The notes beneath the pieces are model-generated. The model did no database searches. It saw only the letters and a list, made by a program, of their open reading frames with translations, and was not told the DNA's origin. A DNA stretch of 11,119 bases from the NCBI GenBank assembly GCA_027484885.1, contig JAIXSD010000769.1, positions 1-11,119 on the forward strand, read 5' to 3'. Source of the DNA: Rubrivivax sp. (GTDB lineage: Bacteria; Pseudomonadota; Gammaproteobacteria; Burkholderiales; Burkholderiaceae_C). Below, piece by piece: positions 1 to 7,048 of this stretch. The position numbers and the translations under genes were made by a program. The stretch's first letter is position 1, and the number at the start of each line of letters is the position of its first letter.

Positions 1-816
1 GACGAAGTTCCACCACATCTCGATCTCGGCCGGGAAGGGCTCGCCGCCCAGCAGCAGCAGGCGGCCGCCGGCGCTGAGGCGCAAAGACGCGGGCGCCTGC
101 CCCGGCGCCAGATAGGCGAGCTCGCCCGTGCCCAGGGTCTCGCCGGCCAGGCCCAGCTCGCCTTCCAGCGGCAGCAGGCCATGTTCGAAATCGCCGCGCA
201 GATCCAGCTGCAGCTCGACCGCTTCGTTCGGCGCGTGGATCTCCAGGCCCAGCAGCGGCGTGTAGACCTGCGGCGGCGCTGTGCGGCCGGCGTGGCTGCC
301 GGCCAGCAGGGTCCATTGCGCGCCCTGCGCCTGCCAGCGCGGCAGGCTGGCATGGTGTTCGAAGGCCGGGGCCCGATCTTCCTCACCCGGGGGCAGGGCG
401 ATCCAGAGCTGGGCGGCGTGGATGCGTGCGGTGCCGGCGGGCGCATCCTCGGTGTGCACGATGCCGTGCCCGGCCGTCATCAAGTTCACCTCACCGGGTC
501 GGATCAGCTGCTCGCTGCCCAGGCTGTCGCGGTGCAGGATCTCGCCCTCGATCATCCAGGTGAAGGTCTGCAGGCCAATGTGCGGGTGGGCGCCAACATG
601 CATTCCACCGTTCTCCAGCGCCTGACCCTCAAACTGCACGGGGCCGATGTGGTCCAGAAAACACCAGGCGCCGACCCGGCGCCGCTGCTTGGTGGGCAGG
701 GCGCGGCGGATGGTCAAACCTTCGCCCAGCTCGGTGCTGCGAGCGTGGATGCGGTCGAAGGGGGCGGCGGGGGTGTTGCTGCTGTTGTTGTCGCTATTGT
801 TCATGCTCTGGCTCAT
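1..816 (-). CDS. Pirin family protein (bicupin), 3' end outside window
   Basis: Pirins are cytosolic two-cupin metalloproteins; some act as quercetin 2,3-dioxygenases and others as redox-sensing partners of enzymes or transcription factors. 272 residues are visible and the reading frame runs off the left edge. The N-terminal cupin carries the pirin metal site: the HPH pair at H77 and H79 and the HTE motif at H121 and E123 match the family's four iron ligands, with the conserved HRDSLG stretch at 95-100 between them. The second cupin (about 190-272) is present up to a WWNF motif at the edge. The ATG at 816 is chosen because GGAG lies about 8 bases upstream; an in-frame ATG at 804 is the alternative. 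The first 18 residues are a Ser/Asn-rich low-complexity lead. The family is certain; the substrate is not predictable from sequence. Confidence 0.93.
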   Translation of the reverse strand, partial: MSQSMNNSDNNSSNTPAAPFDRIHARSTELGEGLTIRRALPTKQRRRVGAWCFLDHIGPVQFEGQALENGGMHVGAHPHIGLQTFTWMIEGEILHRDSLGSEQLIRPGEVNLMTAGHGIVHTEDAPAGTARIHAAQLWIALPPGEEDRAPAFEHHASLPRWQAQGAQWTLLAGSHAGRTAPPQVYTPLLGLEIHAPNEAVELQLDLRGDFEHGLLPLEGELGLAGETLGTGELAYLAPGQAPASLRLSAGGRLLLLGGEPFPAEIEMWWNFV

Positions 817-944
817 GCGAGGGCTCCGGGGGGGGTGGGGGACATCATCGCCCGAAAAGAGCAAGCAAGGCCCGCAGCGGGGTCCACGCGGCGGGCTTGG
901 GGGCGGGCATTCTTGCGGCTGAGCCTCAGCCTGCGATCAGCCCA
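817..944. other. Intergenic leader of the pirin gene
   Basis: This gene-free stretch separates the pirin start from the regulator remnant. It holds a run of eight G at 828-835 followed by T and five G, just upstream of the pirin ribosome-binding site. It also holds a GC-rich imperfect inverted repeat (AAGGCCCGC at 867-875 against GCGGGCTT at 891-898, one bulged base). The repeat could be a worn terminator or a leader hairpin. I see no convincing -35/-10 pair for the pirin gene. Confidence 0.4.
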
Positions 945-1257
945 GTTGTTTCTGACGCGCAGGCGCTCAATGTCGGCGTGACCGGCTTTGTCTCGGTGTG
1001 CATCGCCACGCACACGCAGGAATGCTTGGTTCGATCGCTTCCGCGCCACCGTGCAGGCGATTCCCGAGGTGGACGATGTCTACAGGTTGAGCGGCGAGGT
1101 CGACTACCCGCCGCGCGTCGTCGTGCCCGACATCTTCGCCTACGACGCGGTCTACAAAAGACTGACCGTCGGCACGCAGCTTTTCGATGTCGGCTCCAGC
1201 TTCGCGATGGAGTTGCTGAAGTTCACGACGGCACTGCCGTTGTCCTATGTCCGGTGA
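945..1257 (+). pseudogene. Lrp/AsnC family regulator remnant (ligand-binding half, frameshifted)
   Basis: The two pieces together give the C-terminal RAM/AsnC ligand-binding domain of an Lrp-type regulator. The first piece (945-1022) reads ALNVGVTGFVSVCIATHTQE. The second (1024-1257) runs from AWFDRFRATVQ through DVYRLSGEVDY and FAMELLKFTTALPL to a TGA. They lie in different frames, and dropping the single T at 1023 joins them as HTQE-AWFDRF, which fits the family alignment. The N-terminal helix-turn-helix is absent: I found nothing resembling it upstream to position 817. Residues usually conserved also look changed, such as two prolines in VDYPPRVVV where Leu-Leu is usual. The gene is therefore dead and cannot make a DNA-binding regulator. 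It differs from the intact Lrp gene at 7318 and is not a copy of it. Confidence 0.85.
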
Positions 1258-1460
1258 GTGCGCAGGCGGCGCCCCAAGCATGCGGACTCTGACCTCGTTG
1301 ACCCTGGGACCCGTTTTGCACAGACCATGGCTGCACAACTCGCTGGCGGGTTCAGGGCAACTGATGTGCCAGCTCTAGGCTGATGTGAGTCACTCGCTTG
1401 GCTCGCATGAGTGGCAGCTATCGCGAACACCAGTCATGGATACCGGCGACTTGAAATGAC
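1258..1460. other. Intergenic region between Lrp remnant and TIR gene 3' end
   Basis: About 200 bases contain no gene I can recognise. Short open frames on both strands have no family resemblance and no ribosome-binding sites. The G+C content looks lower than in the flanking housekeeping genes, as in the TIR gene. Nothing resembles a transposase end or a tRNA-type attachment site. Confidence 0.4.
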
Positions 1461-1467
1461 TCAAGTC
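1448..1467 (-). repeat. Stem-loop overlapping the TIR gene stop codon
   Basis: GACTTGA and TCAAGTC form a perfect 7-bp inverted repeat around a 6-base loop. Outer CCG/CGG bases (1443-1445 and 1468-1470) could extend the stem across a two-base bulge. The right arm includes the TGA stop of the TIR-DnaB gene at 1461-1463. No T-run follows on the minus strand, so it is not a standard intrinsic terminator. It may protect the mRNA 3' end or act as a weak terminator. Confidence 0.4.
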
Positions 1468-3077
1468 CGGCTCAGGAGGTGATCCGCCAAACTCTCCGCG
1501 AAAAGGCGCCCTGCTTCATAGGGTACCGCTGTCCCATCAGACAGCTTGGGCACCGGTATGGCGACACCGAGCGCATCGGTCTCGGACTCAAGACTGCCGC
1601 CAATTTGGTGGAACTCGGTAACGGCCGTTTGGAATTTCGAAACGGCGGCTAGTCGATGCTCCTCTTGCACAGATTGCAAAACCCGATGCCATGCAACCAC
1701 TTCCCTGCCCCGCTCAAACTGCGCGGCCAACAAGTTTGGCCTTTCCGCCCCCGCCACATCAGGCGGCGCGAGGTTAACGAGCCTTCCGGCATCTTTCGAA
1801 AGGGCGAGCTTTACGGTCGCAACAACGCCACTCTCTCGTTGCTTCGCAACGATGACCTCGACAACGTCCGGCTCTAAGGACGTCCAGCTGTAGAGCGAAT
1901 CCCTGTACATGAAGAGCACGACGTCAGTGTATGGATCGATTTCACCAACCTCTTTTAAGTCACTCAGATATGGCCTCTTGTCAGCACGCGTCTCGACCGT
2001 TCGGGTCAGATGAGAAGTGAGCAAAATCGGGCAGTTGTACTCACGCGCAAGCTTCTTCAGTTCACGACAGATTGCAGCCGAGTCATCTGCGACACCGCCC
2101 ATTAACTCCTGAAGTGAGTCCACCACTACGGCACCAAGCGCGCCCGAAAGTCTTGCCCGTTTCCCGACCTCGACCTTCACCTCAGCGATGGTCGTATCGG
2201 GTGAGTCGTAGACAAACAGCGCCGCGCGTCCCAATCTGTCAACCGCCTCGGATAAACGGCCCCATTCATCATCGCTTAGAGCACCTATCCGAAGACGTGC
2301 CTGCGAGATGTTGCCGGTCAAGCAAACTAGCCTATCTGCGGTCTGACGTGCTGATGTTGCAGGTGCGAAGACGACCACCGGCAATCCCTCCACGGTCGCG
2401 ACATGTTGCGCCACCTCTAGTGCGAAGGTGGTCTTACCAGTCTCCGGTCGACCTGCAAGGAGGTTCAGGGTTCCAGGCTGAAGTCCGGCGGTGATGCCGT
2501 CTAAGTCAATAAAGCCTGTCCGAACGCCTGTCACTGGCTCAGCTCCATGCTCGGCCAGCTCTGAGACGCGGTCAATTACCTGGAGAATCAGGTCTTCAAT
2601 ACTGTGTCCCTTCTCGGATTCAACTGGCAGCCGTTGCTCCGTCGGGGCATGACCGGCATTGGCTCGCCTGCGTGACGTCACGGCCTTCACCACTTGGTCA
2701 ACGACGTGGTGCAACCCCTTTGAGGTCGGGGCGGCCAACTTGTCTGCCAACGGGGGCGAGAACTTGACGATGTCGTCGCGACATACGTTGTGCCAAATGG
2801 GCAGGATCACTGTTGCCTTGCCGTCTTCGCGTGCGACTAGCCCATCCAGTTCCTTGTTTGGCCACTCCTTCTGAAAAAAGCTGGGGCTCAAGACAACAAC
2901 GCCGAAGCTCGAATTAGCCAGGCCTTCGTCGATCCTGCGACGCAGGCTGTCTCCTATGCAGAGCTCCATCTCGTCCAACCAGACACGAAACCCACGGCCG
3001 ATGAGTTGTTGAGCGAGCGGCCGAGCGATCTCATCCTTGTCTTCGCTGGCGTGGCTGATAAAGATGTCATATTTCAT
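1461..3077 (-). CDS. TIR domain-DnaB-like helicase core fusion, candidate defence protein
   Basis: The 538 residues comprise a TIR domain (about 2-135), a variable linker, a helix at about 159-177 resembling the DnaB linker helix, a DnaB C-terminal RecA-like core (about 180-440) and a 100-residue tail I cannot assign. The TIR part starts MKYDIFISHASEDK and has E76 in WPNKEL, the position of the NADase glutamate in SARM1-type TIRs. The core keeps the VTGVRTGFIDLD entry, Walker A GRPETGKT (209-216), Walker B VVVDSLQ (D320), SHLTR (355-359), the ADKRPYLSDLKEVGEID loop (K375, E376, G378) and KQR with the presumed arginine finger R414. The catalytic Glu of the DnaB SLEM motif appears to be Ala (A240). 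The DnaB N-terminal domain is replaced by TIR. ATG 3077 fits TIR family starts; an in-frame TTG at 3104 has the better ribosome-binding site. Domains are clear; a defence role (ring-forming sensor plus NAD+-depleting effector) is inference. Confidence 0.88.
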   Translation of the reverse strand: MKYDIFISHASEDKDEIARPLAQQLIGRGFRVWLDEMELCIGDSLRRRIDEGLANSSFGVVVLSPSFFQKEWPNKELDGLVAREDGKATVILPIWHNVCRDDIVKFSPPLADKLAAPTSKGLHHVVDQVVKAVTSRRRANAGHAPTEQRLPVESEKGHSIEDLILQVIDRVSELAEHGAEPVTGVRTGFIDLDGITAGLQPGTLNLLAGRPETGKTTFALEVAQHVATVEGLPVVVFAPATSARQTADRLVCLTGNISQARLRIGALSDDEWGRLSEAVDRLGRAALFVYDSPDTTIAEVKVEVGKRARLSGALGAVVVDSLQELMGGVADDSAAICRELKKLAREYNCPILLTSHLTRTVETRADKRPYLSDLKEVGEIDPYTDVVLFMYRDSLYSWTSLEPDVVEVIVAKQRESGVVATVKLALSKDAGRLVNLAPPDVAGAERPNLLAAQFERGREVVAWHRVLQSVQEEHRLAAVSKFQTAVTEFHQIGGSLESETDALGVAIPVPKLSDGTAVPYEAGRLFAESLADHLLSRT

Positions 3078-3079
3078 AC

Positions 3080-3094
3080 GGCCTAGTCTAGGCC
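3080..3094. promoter_or_regulatory. Perfect palindrome abutting the TIR-DnaB ATG
   Basis: GGCCTAG-T-CTAGGCC is a perfect inverted repeat with 7-bp arms and one central base, ending two bases before the ATG at 3077. If that ATG is used, the palindrome occupies the place of the ribosome-binding site, where no Shine-Dalgarno sequence is visible. It could then be an operator or an mRNA hairpin limiting translation. If the TTG at 3104 is used, it lies inside codons 4-9. Confidence 0.45.
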
Positions 3095-3104
3095 TTGCCG
3101 ACAA

Positions 3105-3432
3105 AGCCCCTCTCCCGCAAGTTGCAGTGAAACTGCGCCACCTACAGTTGACTTTCGTGCCGCCCGCGGCGCGTCATGCCGAGCGACCGTTTAATGGCGG
3201 TCAGCGTGGGTTGCGCCTGTTCGGGCGGAGGACTGCTACCGCTGCAAAGCCATAGCCGCCGCAACGTCATGCCCAAGCGCTTGCTCAGCGCAAACATGCG
3301 CTTAGATCTATGCCGATCATCACCCGCACGGCCCCCGCATCGCCTCTGAAGTCCTCCGTGTCTCCGTGACTCTGTGGTCGCTTCCTGCTGTTCAAACGCC
3401 AGCGCAGACGCAATCACGCAAAAGCCCAAAGA
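3105..3432. other. Gene-free region upstream of TIR-DnaB with short repeats
   Basis: No reading frame here looks like a real protein. The stretch contains a GGGAGAGGGG ribosome-binding-like sequence on the minus strand just before TTG 3104, and a small hairpin GCAGT-GAA-ACTGC at 3124-3136. CGTCATGCC occurs twice (3172-3180 and 3265-3273), and an 8-bp tandem repeat lies at 3354-3377. The minus-strand translation contains SLGMT- and TTESRRHGG-like strings, which I remember as typical of spurious ORFs over dispersed intergenic repeats in high-G+C proteobacteria. The TIR-DnaB promoter should lie here, but I cannot place it with confidence. Confidence 0.45.
3354..3377. repeat. Imperfect 8-bp tandem repeat, three units
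   Basis: The units are CTCCGTGT, CTCCGTGA and CTCTGTGG. On the minus strand this reads CCACAGAG-TCACGGAG-ACACGGAG, a phrase that, from memory, recurs in intergenic DNA of many bacterial genomes. It is more likely part of a dispersed repeat than a local regulatory site. Confidence 0.55.
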
Positions 3433-3461
3433 AAAAGCCCGCCGTATCCGGGCGGGCTTTT
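3433..3461 (-). terminator. Intrinsic terminator of the oxidoreductase gene
   Basis: AAAAGCCCGCC and GGCGGGCTTTT form an 11-bp perfect stem around a 7-base loop. On the minus strand the stem runs into TTTTTCTTT, giving a textbook Rho-independent terminator 24 bases after the TGA of the oxidoreductase gene. The A/T edges could let it work in both directions. Confidence 0.88.
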
Positions 3462-3484
3462 GTGTCCAGCTGAGTGCCTAACGA

Positions 3485-6400
3485 TCAGGCCTGCTGCTTC
3501 CACTGCTGCATCAGCGATTCCCACTTGGCCTTGGCCGCGTGGACATGGCGTTCCTTGACATGGCCATAACCGCGGATCTCCTCGGGGATGCGGGCGATCT
3601 CGGTGGCCAGCTTGAGGCGCTCGGCGGTCAGGCCCTTGGCCAGGATGGCTTCGATGCTGGCGCGGTACTCGCCAATCAGAGCGCGCTCCATCTTGCGCTC
3701 GGCGGTGTAGCCGAAGACGTCCAGCGCCGTGCCGCGCAGGCCCTTGAGCTTGGCCAGCAGGCCGAAGGCCGGGCGGACCCAGGCGCCCATCTGCTGCTTG
3801 ACCAGCTCGCCCTTGGCGTTCTTCTTGGCCAGCAGCGGCGGGGCCAGGTGGTGCACCAGCTTGTAGTTGCCTTCGAACTGGCTGGCCACCTTCTCGACAA
3901 AGCTCTTGTCGGTGTGCAGGCGGGCGACTTCGTACTCGTCCTTGTAGGCCATCAGCTTGAACAGGTACTTGGCCACGGCCTCGGTCAGCGCGGTGCTGCC
4001 CAGGCTGCCCTCGGCCGCGCGCACCTTCTCGACGAAGGCCTTGTACTGCGCGGCATAGGCGGCGTTCTGGTAGCCGGTCAGGAAGTCCACGCGCTTGGCC
4101 ACCAGCTCGTCCACGCCGGGGCGCTTGACGATGTTGATGACCTGGCGGGCAGCGTACAGACCTTGCACGGCGGCCAGATCGATGGCGCAGCGACGGCCCC
4201 ACTCGAAGGCGGCCTTGTTGTTGTCGATCTGCACATTGTTCAGCTCGATGGCGCGCATCAGGGCGGCATAGCTCAGGGGCACGCGGCCCTTTTGCCAGGC
4301 GTAGCCCAGCATCAGGGGGTTGGTGTAGAGCGAGTCACCGATCAGCTTGACGGCCACTTCCTCGGCATCAAACAGGCCCAGATGCTCCTTGCCCACCGCG
4401 GCCGCCACCGCAGCTTCGCAGGCGGCGCCGGGGAAGCTCCAGTCGGCGTTGTTGACCAGGCTGGCGGTTGGCGAGCCGTGGGTGTTCAGCGCCACAAAGG
4501 TGTGGCCTTCGCGCATGACGGCCAGGGTGCTCTTGTTGGCGGCGACGATGGAATCGCAGGCGATCACCAGATCGGCCTCGGCCGTGCCCACCTTGGTGCA
4601 GTGGATGGCGTCGGCGCTGTTGGCGATCTGGATGTGGCTCCAGGTGCTGCCGCCTTTTTGCGCCAAGCCGGCCGCGTCCTGCGTGATCACGCCCTTGCCT
4701 TCCAGGTGGGCGGCCATGCCCAGCAGCTGGCCGATGGTGATGACGCCGGTGCCGCCGACGCCGGCCACGACGATGCCCCAGGCCTTCTCGGCGTTCGGGA
4801 TCACCGGCTGCGGCACCGTGCCCAGGGCGGCATCGAAGGGGCTCAGGCGCTTGTCCTTCTTGGGCTTCTTGAGCTCGCCGCCTTCAACGGTGACGAAGCT
4901 GGGGCAGAAGCCCTTGACGCAGCTGAAGTCCTTGTTGCAGGTGTTCTGGTTGATCTGGCGCTTGCGGCCGAAATCGGTGTCCAGCGGTTCGATGGACAGG
5001 CAGTTGGACTGGATGCTGCAGTCGCCGCAGCCTTCGCAGACCAGCTCGTTGATGAGCACGCGCTTGGCCGGGTCGGCCAGCTTGCCGCGCTTGCGGCGGC
5101 GGCGCTTTTCGGTGGCGCAGGTCTGGTCGTAAATGATGGCGGTGGTGCCGGGGATCTCGCGGAACTGGCGCTGGATGGCGTCGAGCTCGTCGCGGTGGTG
5201 CACGGTCACGCCGGACAGCAGGGAGACGCCCATGTACTTGTCCGGCTCGTCAGTAACGATCACCAGCTTGGCCACGCCTTCCGAGACCAGGCTTTGCATG
5301 ATCTGCAGCACGGTGTGGCCTTCGGCGCGCTCACCCACCTGCTGGCCGCCGGTCATGGCGACGGCGTCGTTGTAGAGCACCTTGTAGGTGATGTTCACAC
5401 CCGAGGCGATGCTCTGGCGGATCGCCAGGATGCCGCTGTGGAAGTAGGTGCCGTCACCGAGGTTGGAGAAGATGTGCTTCTCGTTCGTGAAGGCCGACTG
5501 GCCCACCCATGGCACGCCCTCACCGCCCATCTGGGTGAAGGTGGCGGTGTTGCGGCCCGGCATCCAGGTGACCATGTAGTGGCAGCCGATGCCGCCCACG
5601 GCGCGCGAGCCCTCGGGCACGCGGGTGCTGGTGTTGTGCGGGCAGCCCGAGCAGAACCAGGGCGTGCGGTCGGCGCCGCCGGCGGTCTTCTCTTCGGCCT
5701 TGAGTGCGTTTTCCTTGCCGTCGATCAGGGCCACGCGGGCGTCCAGGCGGGCGGCCACATCGGCGTCCACGCCGAGCTTCTTCAGGCGCTTGGCAATCGC
5801 GCGGGCGATGATGGCCGGGGTCAGGTCAGCCTGCGGGCGCAGCAGCCAGTTCTTGCTCGGGTTGGCCATGCCCCATTCGCCACCCAGGGCGCCGGAGTCG
5901 GCGTCGTCGTCGAACTTGCCCAGCACCAGCGGGCGCACATCGGGGCGCCAGTTGTAGAGCTGTTCCTTGATTTGGTATTCGATGACCTGGCGCTTTTCTT
6001 CCACGACCAGGATCTCTTGCAGGCCGTCGGCGAAATCACGGGTGATGGTCGCTTCCAGCGGCCAGACCACATTGACCTTGTGCAGGCGGATGCCGAGGCG
6101 GCGGCAGGTGTCGTCATCGAGGCCCAGGTCATGCAGCGCCTGGCGGGTGTCGTTCCAGGCCTTGCCGCTGGCGATGATGCCGAAGCGGTCCTTCTCGGTG
6201 GCGATGACGTTGTAGTTCAGCTTGTTGGCGCGCACATAGGCCAGGGCGGCGTACCACTTGTGGTCCATCATGCGCGCTTCCTGGTCCAGCGGCGGGTCGG
6301 GCCAGCGGATGTGCAGGCCGCCTTGCGGCATGGGGAAGTCGTCCGGCGTGATGATCTGGACGCGGTCCGGGTCGACGCTGACCGAGGCGGAGGATTCGAC

Positions 6401-7048
6401 GATCTCCTGGATCGTCTTCATGCCCGACCACAGGCCCGAGAAGCGGCTCATGGCAAAGGCGTGCAAGCCCATGTCCAGGATGTCCTGCACGCTGCTGGGG
6501 AAGAACACCGGGAAGCCGGCGGCCTTGAAGACGTGGTCGCTCTGGTGGGCGGCGGTGGAGCTCTTGGCGATGTGGTCATCGCCGGCAATGGCGATCACGC
6601 CGCCATGCTGGGCCGTGCCGGCCATGTTCGCGTGCTTGAACACATCGATGCAGCGGTCCACGCCCGGGCCCTTGCCGTACCAGATGCCGAACACGCCGTC
6701 GAACTTGGCTTTTTCCTTGAACAGGTCCAGCTGCTGCGTGCCCCAGACGGCGGTGGCGCCGAGTTCTTCGTTGACACCGGGCTGGAAGACGATGTTCTGC
6801 TTGGCCAGATGCTTCTTGGCTGCTTGCAGGGCCTGGTCATAGCCACCCAGCGGCGAGCCACGGTAGCCCGACACAAAGCCGGCGGTGTTGAGGCCCTGGA
6901 TGGCATCGCGCGTGCGCTGCAACATGGGCAGGCGGACCAGGGCTTGCACCCCGCTCATGAAGGCGCGGCCGCTGTCGAGCGCGTATTTGTCGTCCAGCGT
7001 GACCTTCTCGAGCGCGCGCAGGATGTGGTCGGGCAGGGGAGCATTCAT
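3485..7048 (-). CDS. Indolepyruvate ferredoxin oxidoreductase family protein (fused subunits)
   Basis: This 1187-residue cytosolic enzyme should oxidatively decarboxylate aryl-2-oxoacids such as indolepyruvate or phenylpyruvate to acyl-CoA, reducing ferredoxin, in aromatic amino-acid breakdown. The start MNAPLPDHILRALEKVTLDD and RAFMSGVQALVRLP open the pyruvate-oxidoreductase alpha-like region. A WFCSGCPH motif (C466, C469) precedes the thiamine-diphosphate domain, with GDG at 531-533 and its partner N560. A cysteine cluster follows (C671, C674, C677, C683, then C704, C710, C715), fitting iron-sulfur binding. The gamma-type domain starts at GVGGTG (763-768), and a C-terminal DUF6537-like region runs from about 890. 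Length and order match the one-chain proteobacterial form. ATG 7048 matches family starts although its ribosome-binding site is weak; ATG 7111 would add 21 residues. The gene is divergent from an Lrp regulator and ends before a strong terminator. The exact oxoacid is uncertain. Confidence 0.95.
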   Translation of the reverse strand: MNAPLPDHILRALEKVTLDDKYALDSGRAFMSGVQALVRLPMLQRTRDAIQGLNTAGFVSGYRGSPLGGYDQALQAAKKHLAKQNIVFQPGVNEELGATAVWGTQQLDLFKEKAKFDGVFGIWYGKGPGVDRCIDVFKHANMAGTAQHGGVIAIAGDDHIAKSSTAAHQSDHVFKAAGFPVFFPSSVQDILDMGLHAFAMSRFSGLWSGMKTIQEIVESSASVSVDPDRVQIITPDDFPMPQGGLHIRWPDPPLDQEARMMDHKWYAALAYVRANKLNYNVIATEKDRFGIIASGKAWNDTRQALHDLGLDDDTCRRLGIRLHKVNVVWPLEATITRDFADGLQEILVVEEKRQVIEYQIKEQLYNWRPDVRPLVLGKFDDDADSGALGGEWGMANPSKNWLLRPQADLTPAIIARAIAKRLKKLGVDADVAARLDARVALIDGKENALKAEEKTAGGADRTPWFCSGCPHNTSTRVPEGSRAVGGIGCHYMVTWMPGRNTATFTQMGGEGVPWVGQSAFTNEKHIFSNLGDGTYFHSGILAIRQSIASGVNITYKVLYNDAVAMTGGQQVGERAEGHTVLQIMQSLVSEGVAKLVIVTDEPDKYMGVSLLSGVTVHHRDELDAIQRQFREIPGTTAIIYDQTCATEKRRRRKRGKLADPAKRVLINELVCEGCGDCSIQSNCLSIEPLDTDFGRKRQINQNTCNKDFSCVKGFCPSFVTVEGGELKKPKKDKRLSPFDAALGTVPQPVIPNAEKAWGIVVAGVGGTGVITIGQLLGMAAHLEGKGVITQDAAGLAQKGGSTWSHIQIANSADAIHCTKVGTAEADLVIACDSIVAANKSTLAVMREGHTFVALNTHGSPTASLVNNADWSFPGAACEAAVAAAVGKEHLGLFDAEEVAVKLIGDSLYTNPLMLGYAWQKGRVPLSYAALMRAIELNNVQIDNNKAAFEWGRRCAIDLAAVQGLYAARQVINIVKRPGVDELVAKRVDFLTGYQNAAYAAQYKAFVEKVRAAEGSLGSTALTEAVAKYLFKLMAYKDEYEVARLHTDKSFVEKVASQFEGNYKLVHHLAPPLLAKKNAKGELVKQQMGAWVRPAFGLLAKLKGLRGTALDVFGYTAERKMERALIGEYRASIEAILAKGLTAERLKLATEIARIPEEIRGYGHVKERHVHAAKAKWESLMQQWKQQA

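Noticed and set aside
181..981. Plus-strand open frame of 266 codons across the pirin gene
   Set aside because: The opposite strand encodes a clear pirin with its metal ligands, and this frame has no recognisable domain.
1474..1485. AGGAGGTGATCC, matching the reverse complement of the 16S rRNA 3' end
   Set aside because: It is coding sequence for the Asp-His-Leu-Leu end of the TIR-DnaB protein, and no 16S sequence surrounds it, so the 12-base match is chance.
3154..3182. Plus-strand TTGACT at 3148 as a -35 promoter element
   Set aside because: No acceptable -10 follows at 16-18 bases (GCGTCA), and no plus-strand gene lies downstream to use it.
3142..3429. A 95-codon minus-strand open frame upstream of the TIR gene as a possible second defence gene
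   Set aside because: Its translation looks like dispersed repeat DNA rather than a protein domain, and it has no ribosome-binding site.
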